This document shows, piece by piece, positions 6,491 through 13,424 of a stretch of DNA of 36,129 nucleotides. Under the pieces are notes generated by a model. That model did not search any database. It was not told the DNA's origin and saw only the letters and a list, made by a program, of their open reading frames with translations. Both the position numbers and the translations under genes were made by a program. Numbering within the stretch: the stretch's first letter is position 1; every line of letters starts with the position of its first letter. This stretch comes from an uncultured Alphaproteobacteria bacterium (GTDB lineage: Bacteria > Pseudomonadota > Alphaproteobacteria > RF32 > CAG-239), in contig CALXRS010000017.1 in the NCBI GenBank assembly GCA_944390915.1, positions 1 to 36,129 of the forward strand, given 5' to 3'.

Positions 6491-9400
6491 ATGACGAAAT
6501 ATTATGCCGAGCAGCAGGCAAAACCGGACTTTGCCGAACTTGAAAAAAACGTTCTCAAATTTTGGGAAGAAGATAAAACTTTTGAAAAATCCGTGCACAA
6601 CCGCGACGGCGCGGCCGAATTTGTTTTTTACGACGGCCCTCCGTTTGCCAACGGCACCCCGCACTACGGGCATATCATGGTGTCTTACGTCAAAGACGTG
6701 GTGGCTCGTTTCCAAACCATGTGCGGCAAAAAGGTAGACCGCCGTCTGGGATGGGACTGCCACGGTCTGCCGGCGGAAATGTCGGCGGAAAAACAGCTGG
6801 GTGTTTCCGGCCGCAAGCAGATAGAAGCTTACGGGGTTGAAAAATTCAATAACTTTTGCCGGCAGGACGTGTTGAAATATTCCAACATCTGGGTCGATAT
6901 GTTCAAGCGCATCGGCCGCTGGGTAGATTTTTCGCACGACTACAAAACCATGGATCTGCCGTTCATGGAAAGCGTGATACATAATTTCAGGGAGCTTTAC
7001 GACAAGGGGCTGATTTATGAAGATTTCCGCGTGCTGCCATATTCCTGGGCGGCGGAAACGCCGTTGTCTAACTTTGAGGTCAACCAGGGCTATCAGGACA
7101 AAACGGATACGGCGATTACGGTTTTGTTCAGGCTTGAAAACGGCATGAAAATTCTGGTGTGGACCACCACGCCCTGGACTTTGCCGTCCAACCTGATGCT
7201 TGCCGTCGGCAAAGATATTTCCTATGCCGTCATGGAAGAAGACGGGCAAAAATATATTCTGGCGGAAGCTCTGCTCGGACGCTACAAGCAGCAGCTGGCC
7301 AAAGCCGAACGCGTCGGCACCATGAAAGGTTCCGAGCTGGTGGGTTTAAGCTATGAGCCGATGTTCCCCTATTTTGCGCGGCTGAAGGAAAAAGGCGCGT
7401 TCAAAGTGCTGTCGGGCGAGTTTGTTTCCGTTGAAGACGGCACCGGCGTGGTGCATATCGCGCCGGGTTTCGGTCAGGACGACTTTGACGCCTGCCGCGC
7501 CTATGACAAAGATTTTCCGATCGTCTGCCCGGTGGACGAGGCCGGCAAGTTTACCGCCGAAGTTCCGGACTACGAAGGAAAGCAGGTGTTTGAAACCAAC
7601 GAGCCGATTATGCAGTGGTTGAAACAAAACGGTTTGCTGGTCAAAAAAGAGCAGTATACGCACTCTTATCCTTTCTGCTGGCGCACCGACACGCCGCTGA
7701 TTTACAAGGCGATGAGCTCCTGGTTTGTCCGGGTGACCGAGTTCCGCGACGAGATGGTTCGCCTCAATCAGGAAATCAACTGGGTGCCGGAACATATTAA
7801 AGACGGCCGTTTCGGCAAATGGCTGGAAGGCGCCCGCGACTGGTCGATCTCGCGCAACCGTTTCTGGGGCACGCCGATTCCCGTCTGGAAATCGGACAAT
7901 CCGCAATATCCGCATATCGACGTGTTCGGCTCGCTTGCGGAAATCAGAGAAAAAACCGGCGTGGAGGTAACCGATCTGCACAAGCCCTATATTGATGACG
8001 TGGTCTATCCGAACCCGACTGACCCCACCGGCAAAAGTATGATGAGGCGCGTGTCCGACGTGTTCGACTGCTGGTTTGAATCGGGCTCCATGCCTTATGC
8101 CCAGGTGCATTATCCTTTTGCCAACAAAGAATGGTTTGAAAGCCACTTCCCGGCCGATTTTATTGTCGAGGCAATGGATCAGACCCGCGGCTGGTTCTAT
8201 ACCCTGACCGTTCTGTCAACGGCTCTGCACCACAAGCCGGCGTTTAAGAACTGCATCTGCACCGGTCTGCTGATGGCCGAAGGCGGGCAAAAGCTCTCCA
8301 AGCGGTTGAAAAACTACCCCGATCCGGCAATGGTGCTCGATAAAATCGGCTCCGACACTTTGCGCTGGTTTTTGGTTTCTTCCCCGGTCTTGAAAGGCGG
8401 CAATCTGGCCGTTGATCAGGAAGGCAAAGAAATCGTCAAGGCCGCGAGGGTGGCGCAGATTCCGTTCTGGAACGCTTTTTACTTTTTCACCCTCTATGCC
8501 AATGCCGAGGGCTACCGCGCCAAAGAAGTCGCAACGTCCGAAGATTCGCTTGACCGGTATATTCTGTCGCGTCTGAAGATGCTTGCCGCCGAAGTCAAAA
8601 AAGGGCTCGACACTTATGACGTGGCGCATTCCTGCAACGAAATTGCGGCGTTTATGGAGGTTTTGAACAACTGGTACATCCGCCGCAGCCGCGACCGCTT
8701 CTGGGCGGGCGACAGGCAGGCTTTTGACGTGCTCTACACGGTGCTGGTCAATTTGAGCAAAATTTTGGCGCCGCTGATGCCCTTTACCGCCGAACATGTT
8801 TATCAGACGCTGGTTGATGCCAAAGCTTCGGTTCATCTTGCCGACTATCCGCTGCTGACGGATATCGAAGCCGACGACCGGCTGGTGGCGGAAATGGATT
8901 TTGTGCAGGATTTGTGCTCGGCCGGAAAATTCATCCGCGAAGAAAAAAATCTGCGCAACCGGCTGCCGCTTTCCTCGCTGACCGTTGCCGGAGAAAACAT
9001 AAGCTTTTTGCAGGGGCAATACAGGGAAATAATCAAAGACGAGCTGAACGTCAAAGAGGTTGTTTTTGACGAAGACGTTTCCCGCCACGCGGCAAAATCG
9101 CTTTACCTCTATACGCCGCTTTTGGGCAAAAAGCTCGGCAAGAGCATGGGGCAGGTGATGGCCGCCTATAACGAATACAGAAAAACGGGCGTGCCCTGCT
9201 GGGCGGAAAACGGCAATGAAGGCATTTCCCTTGCCGGTGTTTTCCTGACGCCCGATCTGTACGAAGAACGTCTGGAGATTTTGGGCGGCAAGGCGGGCAA
9301 GGCTTTTGCCGACAACAAGGCGGTGGTTGTTCTCGATACGGAAGTAACGCCCGCGCTTGCCCGCGAAGGCATGGCGCGCGATTTTGTCCGGCTGGTGCAG

Positions 9401-9640
9401 AATCTGCGTAAGGAAAAGGATTTTAACATTTCCGACCGTATCCGCCTGAGCTGGCAGACGGACGACGAAACCCTGCGCCTGGCCTTAAAAGAAAACGAAG
9501 AATATATCAAGTCGCAGGTTCTGGTGCCGGCGGAAGAAAAAGTTGCCGACAGCTGCGCGGCGGGAACGACGGCCGAAATAGAAGGAGCCACCGTTGTCTT
9601 TGACGTTGAGGTTCTGCCCTCGCTGAGAAAAGGAGCATAA
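6491..9640 (+). CDS. ileS: Isoleucyl-tRNA synthetase, eukaryote-like (IleRS2) type
   Basis: A class I synthetase that charges tRNA-Ile with isoleucine and edits misactivated valine. The HIGH motif is HYGH within PPFANGTPHYGH (residues 50-61), followed by GWDCHGLP. The editing (CP1) domain is seen around TTTPWTLPSNL and GFGQDDFDACRAYD. The KMSKS loop is KLSKR, followed by LKNYPDP (601-605). HYGH with a KxSKRLKNYP loop and the 1049-residue length place it in the type 2 clade shared with eukaryotic cytosolic enzymes, not the usual type 1 with KMSKSLGN and a C-terminal zinc finger. No terminal zinc-binding cysteine cluster is present. Type 2 enzymes are typically insensitive to mupirocin. It is co-transcribed with trmL five bases downstream. 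Confidence 0.97.
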   Translation: MTKYYAEQQAKPDFAELEKNVLKFWEEDKTFEKSVHNRDGAAEFVFYDGPPFANGTPHYGHIMVSYVKDVVARFQTMCGKKVDRRLGWDCHGLPAEMSAEKQLGVSGRKQIEAYGVEKFNNFCRQDVLKYSNIWVDMFKRIGRWVDFSHDYKTMDLPFMESVIHNFRELYDKGLIYEDFRVLPYSWAAETPLSNFEVNQGYQDKTDTAITVLFRLENGMKILVWTTTPWTLPSNLMLAVGKDISYAVMEEDGQKYILAEALLGRYKQQLAKAERVGTMKGSELVGLSYEPMFPYFARLKEKGAFKVLSGEFVSVEDGTGVVHIAPGFGQDDFDACRAYDKDFPIVCPVDEAGKFTAEVPDYEGKQVFETNEPIMQWLKQNGLLVKKEQYTHSYPFCWRTDTPLIYKAMSSWFVRVTEFRDEMVRLNQEINWVPEHIKDGRFGKWLEGARDWSISRNRFWGTPIPVWKSDNPQYPHIDVFGSLAEIREKTGVEVTDLHKPYIDDVVYPNPTDPTGKSMMRRVSDVFDCWFESGSMPYAQVHYPFANKEWFESHFPADFIVEAMDQTRGWFYTLTVLSTALHHKPAFKNCICTGLLMAEGGQKLSKRLKNYPDPAMVLDKIGSDTLRWFLVSSPVLKGGNLAVDQEGKEIVKAARVAQIPFWNAFYFFTLYANAEGYRAKEVATSEDSLDRYILSRLKMLAAEVKKGLDTYDVAHSCNEIAAFMEVLNNWYIRRSRDRFWAGDRQAFDVLYTVLVNLSKILAPLMPFTAEHVYQTLVDAKASVHLADYPLLTDIEADDRLVAEMDFVQDLCSAGKFIREEKNLRNRLPLSSLTVAGENISFLQGQYREIIKDELNVKEVVFDEDVSRHAAKSLYLYTPLLGKKLGKSMGQVMAAYNEYRKTGVPCWAENGNEGISLAGVFLTPDLYEERLEILGGKAGKAFADNKAVVVLDTEVTPALAREGMARDFVRLVQNLRKEKDFNISDRIRLSWQTDDETLRLALKENEEYIKSQVLVPAEEKVADSCAAGTTAEIEGATVVFDVEVLPSLRKGA

Positions 9641-9645
9641 TTGTC

Positions 9646-10116
9646 ATGCGTTTGGCCCTGTTTCAACCCGATATACCGCAAAACACGGGCACCATGCTTC
9701 GGCTTGGCGCCTGTGTGGACGTGGAAGTGGATATCATCGAGCCCTGCGGTTTTGTCTTTGACGAACGGGCATTGCGCCGCTACGGCATGGACTATCTGGA
9801 GCTGGTTAAATATCGCAGGCACGATTCTTGGGACGATTTTTGCAACTACGTTTATGCGCACCCCGAGGAATACGGGCGGATTATTTTGTTAACCACCAAA
9901 TCGCCGCTGCCGTATTATAATTTTGAGTTTCGTCCGAACGACGTCATTCTGGTCGGCCGCGAAAGCGCCGGCGTGCCCGAGGAAGTGCACAATTCGGTCG
10001 ATGCCCGGCTGACCATTCCGATGACCGAGGCGGCGCGTTCGCTCAACGTGGCCGTTTCGGCCACCATGGTTTTGGGCGAGGCTTTGCGGCAGACGCATAT
10101 GTTCCCGACAAAATAG
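9646..10116 (+). CDS. trmL: tRNA (cytidine/uridine-34 2'-O)-methyltransferase
   Basis: This SPOUT-superfamily enzyme methylates the ribose of the wobble base in tRNA-Leu isoacceptors using S-adenosylmethionine. The 156-residue length is typical. Motifs are the N-terminal LFQPDIPQNTGTMLRLGAC, LVGRESAGVPEEVH and the knot-forming C-terminal IPMTEAARSLNVAVSATMVL. It lies five bases after ileS, and its AAAGGAG ribosome-binding site is inside the end of ileS. The pairing joins two tRNA-maturation functions in one transcript. Confidence 0.95.
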   Translation: MRLALFQPDIPQNTGTMLRLGACVDVEVDIIEPCGFVFDERALRRYGMDYLELVKYRRHDSWDDFCNYVYAHPEEYGRIILLTTKSPLPYYNFEFRPNDVILVGRESAGVPEEVHNSVDARLTIPMTEAARSLNVAVSATMVLGEALRQTHMFPTK

Positions 10117-10146
10117 ATTTTTGCAAAAAAAAGAAAAAAACCGCAA

Positions 10147-10194
10147 AAACAGGCTGGATTTACCCTTGAAAATGTGGTATAATCAGGCCTGTTT
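10147..10194 (+). promoter_or_regulatory. carD promoter with flanking inverted repeat
   Basis: An extended -10 element, TGG-TATAAT (10175-10183), lies about 50 bases before carD. The -35 region is poor, as is usual for extended -10 promoters. An exact 8-bp inverted repeat (10147-10154 with 10187-10194) brackets it. This could be an operator, or an end-of-transcript hairpin for trmL. Confidence 0.5.
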
Positions 10195-10233
10195 CTAAAA
10201 AAAAGAAGGTTCTTTTGGGGGTAGGTTAACAAT

Positions 10234-10773
10234 ATGGGAAAACAGATTATGAGCAAAAAAACAGCACCGAAAATTGCGTTCAATTCCGGCGAGTTCGTCG
10301 TTTATCCGGCACACGGCGTCGGCAAAGTGGCCGATATTTCCAAACAGAAAATCGGCGGTACGGAGCTAGAGCTGATAGTCGTAAATTTTGACAGGGACAA
10401 AATGACGTTGCGGGTTCCGCTCAGCAAGGCGGAAAGCATCGGCTTGCGCAAGATTTCCGAAACCTCGACCATGAACGAGGCTCTCGGTGTGCTGAAGGGC
10501 AAGGCTAAAGTCAGAAAAATCATGTGGTCGCGCCGCGCGCAGGAATATGAAAACAAGATTAATTCCGGCAGCCCGGTAGCCATTGCCGAAGTTGTGCGCG
10601 ATCTTTACCGGCGCGAAAATCTGGCCGACCAGTCATACAGCGAGCGTCAGATTTACGAGCAGGCTCTCGACCGGCTGGCAAACGAATACGCCATCTGCAA
10701 CAACATCAGCGCCGGCGATGCCACCAAGCAGCTGTTGGACATTTTGTCGGCGGAACCTGTTGCCGCCGAATAA
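10234..10773 (+). CDS. carD: CarD/CdnL family RNA polymerase-binding regulator
   Basis: This family binds the beta subunit of RNA polymerase and stabilises open complexes, especially at rRNA and growth-linked promoters. Residues about 14-75 form the Tudor-like RNA polymerase interaction domain (GEFVVYPAHGVGKV, KIGGTELELIVV and MTLRVPLSKAESIGLR). The remainder is the helical DNA-binding domain containing MWSRRAQEYENKI and a Tyr-rich helix. The 179-residue length is usual for alphaproteobacterial CdnL. The first ATG (10234) has AGG at good spacing; MSKK at residue 6 is an alternative. It is a single-gene unit ended by a strong terminator. Confidence 0.95.
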   Translation: MGKQIMSKKTAPKIAFNSGEFVVYPAHGVGKVADISKQKIGGTELELIVVNFDRDKMTLRVPLSKAESIGLRKISETSTMNEALGVLKGKAKVRKIMWSRRAQEYENKINSGSPVAIAEVVRDLYRRENLADQSYSERQIYEQALDRLANEYAICNNISAGDATKQLLDILSAEPVAAE

Positions 10774-10791
10774 TCGGAAGTTTTGTCAAAG

Positions 10792-10825
10792 AAAAAATAT
10801 CTCCCCCGGGGGAGATATTTTTTTT
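10792..10825 (+). terminator. Terminator of carD
   Basis: A perfect palindrome with a CTCCCCC/GGGGGAG core, preceded by six A and followed by eight T, lies 20 bases past the carD stop. It can act in both directions. Confidence 0.92.
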
Positions 10826-10924
10826 GTGGTGAGGCTGCAGCCGCGCCGGATACTGCGCAAATAAAGATGTGCATAACTTTGTGAACAAAAAAGATTCCCG
10901 TTTGCAATTTCCCGGGAGTCCCGC

Positions 10925-10958
10925 TAACCTTTAATTAATATATGTTAATAAAAGGTTA
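10925..10958 (+). promoter_or_regulatory. AU-rich hairpin masking the apaG ribosome-binding site
   Basis: Fourteen-base arms (10925-10938 and 10945-10958) pair with one mismatch around a 6-nt loop. The AAAGG ribosome-binding sequence of the next gene lies inside the 3' arm, eight bases before its ATG. The stem is mostly A-U pairs and so of modest stability. This is compatible with a thermosensor or translational switch, but could also be chance in AT-rich DNA. Confidence 0.45.
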
Positions 10959-10963
10959 AGCAG

Positions 10964-11383
10964 ATGTCCGATTCGCTAAATGAAGAAATGGTTGTTGTCG
11001 AAAACGGCGATGTTGTCGTAACCGGCGGTTCGTCGCTGGTTGATTCGCCCGTTTGCGGCCGCGGCGATTTTTTGTGGGGATATTATTTTTGTATCGAAAA
11101 TAACTCGGACGAAAACATCACCCTGGTCGGCAAAGACTGGAATATCACCGATGACAGCGGCCGCAGTTTCAGCGACAATTCGGAAGGCTTTTCCGGAGAA
11201 ATTCCCGAACTTGCTCCCGGCGAATATTTCGAGTTCAGCGCCACGGCGCCGCTCAAAGCCGCCCATGCCGTGTTTTACGGCAGCTGTCGCATCCTGAAGG
11301 GCGCCGCCAAAATTGCCGAAAACATCCGTCTGCCGATACTAACCTTTGATGCCGGTCAGCGTGCGGCGGCGGCTGTCAACTGA
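10964..11383 (+). CDS. apaG: ApaG-domain protein
   Basis: The 139-residue product carries a complete ApaG (DUF525) domain, an immunoglobulin-like beta sandwich. Diagnostic stretches are YYFCIENNSDENITLVGKDW, TDDSGR, GFSGEIPELAPGEYFEF and SATAPLKAAHAVFYGSC. ApaG was linked genetically to cobalt and magnesium handling in enterobacteria. Its biochemical role is still unsettled, so no reaction is assigned. It stands alone, downstream of the carD terminator. The ribosome-binding site lies in a hairpin (10925-10958), which suggests translational control. Confidence 0.85.
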   Translation: MSDSLNEEMVVVENGDVVVTGGSSLVDSPVCGRGDFLWGYYFCIENNSDENITLVGKDWNITDDSGRSFSDNSEGFSGEIPELAPGEYFEFSATAPLKAAHAVFYGSCRILKGAAKIAENIRLPILTFDAGQRAAAAVN

Positions 11384-11409
11384 TTTTTCCTGCAGACTGC
11401 GGGACGATC

Positions 11410-11426
11410 TGCGGGTGTTGCCCGCA
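11410..11426. terminator. Hairpin between convergent genes
   Basis: TGCGGG (11410-11415) pairs with CCCGCA (11421-11426) over a 5-nt loop. On the minus strand the U-tract is absent and on the plus strand it is short, so it is a weak terminator for apaG at best. Confidence 0.4.
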
Positions 11427-11435
11427 AAATTCCTC

Positions 11436-11966
11436 TCAACCAAATCGTTTAACGATATAGTCGGCAATTTTGCCGGCGGTTTGTTCGGGCGTTTCACCTC
11501 CGTTGTCAATGATTAAATCCGAATGTTTATAAGCGTTCATGCCGTCGCGGTACATTTCTCCGATGCGTTTTTGTTCCCAGGCGGAAAGTTTTCTTGTTCC
11601 GCGGTCGGAAAGACAAACGGCGAGCGGCGGGTTTAGCGTGATGATGGCAAAGTTTGCGTTGTCGCCGGCGGTTTCTTTTATGGCGCGGTAGCCTTTGTCG
11701 CCCATCGGATAGGCAAAAATGATATAGTGCGGGGCACGGCTTTGCAGATATTTTGCCAGCAGGCGGTACAAACGGTTCAAGCGCTCAAGGATGCGTTCTT
11801 CAAAAGAAGGAAAATCTTTTTCTTCCTCATCGCTTAACAGGTCGTCCACCTCAATAAAAACGGAATCCGGCAGCATTTTTTCAAGCAGCTTGCCGACGGT
11901 CGATTTGCCGGCGTTGATGGCGCCGCCGATATTGATAATTGTACTTTTTTGAGTTTTTTCATTCAT
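11436..11966 (-). CDS. Small P-loop kinase-like ATPase
   Basis: The 176-residue product has a Walker A motif GGAINAGKST (residues 14-23), a DD pair shortly after (EVDDLL) resembling the substrate-binding Asp of small-molecule kinases, a YIIFAYP strand in the Walker B position, and a lid-like Arg segment (SDRGTRKLSAWEQKR). The fold and size match nucleoside or shikimate-type kinases. No substrate-specific signature was recognised, so the substrate is unknown. It shares a strand with the lipoprotein gene upstream but is separated from it by that gene's terminator, so it needs its own promoter around 11967-12010. Confidence 0.8.
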   Translation of the reverse strand: MNEKTQKSTIINIGGAINAGKSTVGKLLEKMLPDSVFIEVDDLLSDEEEKDFPSFEERILERLNRLYRLLAKYLQSRAPHYIIFAYPMGDKGYRAIKETAGDNANFAIITLNPPLAVCLSDRGTRKLSAWEQKRIGEMYRDGMNAYKHSDLIIDNGGETPEQTAGKIADYIVKRFG

Positions 11967-12006
11967 GGCTTTTCCCTTGGTCGACGGCTGATTTTTCCAT
12001 CGGGCT

Positions 12007-12043
12007 AAAAAAACGCCCCTTGCGAATAAAACCGTAAGGGGCG
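12007..12043 (-). terminator. Terminator of the lipoprotein gene
   Basis: CGCCCCTT (12014-12021) pairs with AAGGGGCG (12036-12043). Read on the minus strand, seven T follow. It lies about 30 bases past the stop at 12074. Confidence 0.88.
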
Positions 12044-12073
12044 GATGACAAGCGCGATTTTTTGGCTTAACTG

Positions 12074-12694
12074 TTATTCTTCTTCATAATCTTGAATATA
12101 ATCGGAGTCGGCAATGTACATATTCAGATATTTGTTAATGTTCATCTGCATACGGGCATTGAACTCGTCAAACAACTTTTCGACCATGCTGTTCCAGTAT
12201 CTTTCCTTGTCCTCGATGGTGGTGTCTACCGGAATGGTCAGTTCGCGCCAGGCTTCAAGCGAAGTTTCCGCGCTGGAGAAATTGTAAGGATCGCTGATGG
12301 TCAGCACGACGGACAGTCTGGCACGATATTTCAAGCTGTCTTTTTCAAAAATTTTGTCGGATTTAACCACTTCTTCGGTGACGCTTGCGTCTTTGATGAT
12401 GAAAGTAGCCTGTTTGTCGGAAGCAAAATCGACGGCTTTCAGACGATCCGTAGCCCACAACTTAGCTGTTTTTTCAATGGATACGGGGAACAGATGCTCC
12501 ACGTTCGGACGGGTAAAGGAGGGGGTGAACTCGGAAACGATTTCCACTTTGTTAACATTGAGGTTAACGACGCCGTCGGCGTTAAAACGCGGTTCGTTAT
12601 ATTTTTCGGGCACGGCCTCGTCGGAAGAGGCACAGGCCGTAAGCGTTGAAACCATAGCCAAAGCGCAGAATATAGAAAGAATATTTTTAATCAT
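12074..12694 (-). CDS. Putative lipoprotein of unknown function (206 residues)
   Basis: A type II signal peptide is clear: charged start MIKN, hydrophobic core to about residue 18, and the lipobox LTAC with Cys21. The mature protein would be lipid-anchored. The residue after Cys is Ala, which does not signal inner-membrane retention, so the outer membrane is likely if the Lol rules apply. The mature part is mixed alpha/beta, with a conserved-looking VNLNVNKVEIVSEF strand region and a long acidic C-terminal helix ending DYEEE. No catalytic motif is visible. It is divergent from recX across about 100 bp and has its own terminator. Confidence 0.85.
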   Translation of the reverse strand: MIKNILSIFCALAMVSTLTACASSDEAVPEKYNEPRFNADGVVNLNVNKVEIVSEFTPSFTRPNVEHLFPVSIEKTAKLWATDRLKAVDFASDKQATFIIKDASVTEEVVKSDKIFEKDSLKYRARLSVVLTISDPYNFSSAETSLEAWRELTIPVDTTIEDKERYWNSMVEKLFDEFNARMQMNINKYLNMYIADSDYIQDYEEE

Positions 12695-12796
12695 CTGTTT
12701 AATCCATAGTTGTTAAAACATTTTTGCTTGTCAATTCTATTTTCTTGTTTAACATGACAGCAACATAAAAATCAAGAATAAAAATAGGTTTTTGCG

Positions 12797-13354
12797 ATGG
12801 AAAATGACAAAAAAACGGCGCCGCCGCCCCCGAAAAAGAAAAAACTGACGTTTGAACGCCTGAAAAACATAGCTTTGTATTATTTGCAGCGTTTCGATTC
12901 TTCTTCCGAAAATCTGCGGCAGGTGTTGTGGCGGCGGGTATTGAACAACGCACGGGAAAATCCTGATTTTGACAAAGAAGCCGCTGCCTGCCGGATAGAA
13001 GAAATTATCAGTCTGTTTGAACGCGTCGGCTACCTTAACGACCGCCGCTATGCGGAAACGAAAATTTCGGCTTTTCTGGCCGCGGGCAAGCCGGAGCGCT
13101 ATATTCGTCTGAAAATGCGCGAAAAGGGGGTGGCCGAAGAGGTGATCAACGATATTTTGTCCGCAAGGGAAACGGACGAAGAAGGCGCGGCCGTAAACTT
13201 TGTCCGCAAAAAGAAAATAGGTCCCTTCCGCGAGGACGAAGAAAAACGCCGCGCCTGCCGGCAAAAAGATTTGGCAACGATGGTGCGGGCGGGATTTGAG
13301 TATGATTTGGCAAAAAAAATCGTCGGCGGTGATTTTTTTGACGAAAATTTATAA
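12797..13354 (+). CDS. recX: RecX family regulator of RecA
   Basis: RecX binds RecA filaments and limits their extension and ATPase activity. The 185-residue protein has a Pro/Lys-rich N-terminal extension (PPPPKKKK, about residues 10-16), then the three-helix RecX repeats. Recognisable segments are ALYYLQRFDSSSENLRQVLWRR, LFERVGYLNDRRYAETKISAF and KPERYIRLKMREKGVAEEVI. The motif GYLNDRRYA is a strong family marker. recA is not in the window. It opens the long plus-strand gene run. Confidence 0.92.
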   Translation: MENDKKTAPPPPKKKKLTFERLKNIALYYLQRFDSSSENLRQVLWRRVLNNARENPDFDKEAAACRIEEIISLFERVGYLNDRRYAETKISAFLAAGKPERYIRLKMREKGVAEEVINDILSARETDEEGAAVNFVRKKKIGPFREDEEKRRACRQKDLATMVRAGFEYDLAKKIVGGDFFDENL

Positions 13355-13424
13355 AATATTTGTAAAATTTCGTTTATTGGGCTAATATGGAAAAAGCCGG
13401 CAGTAGCATGAAAGAAAATGTAAA

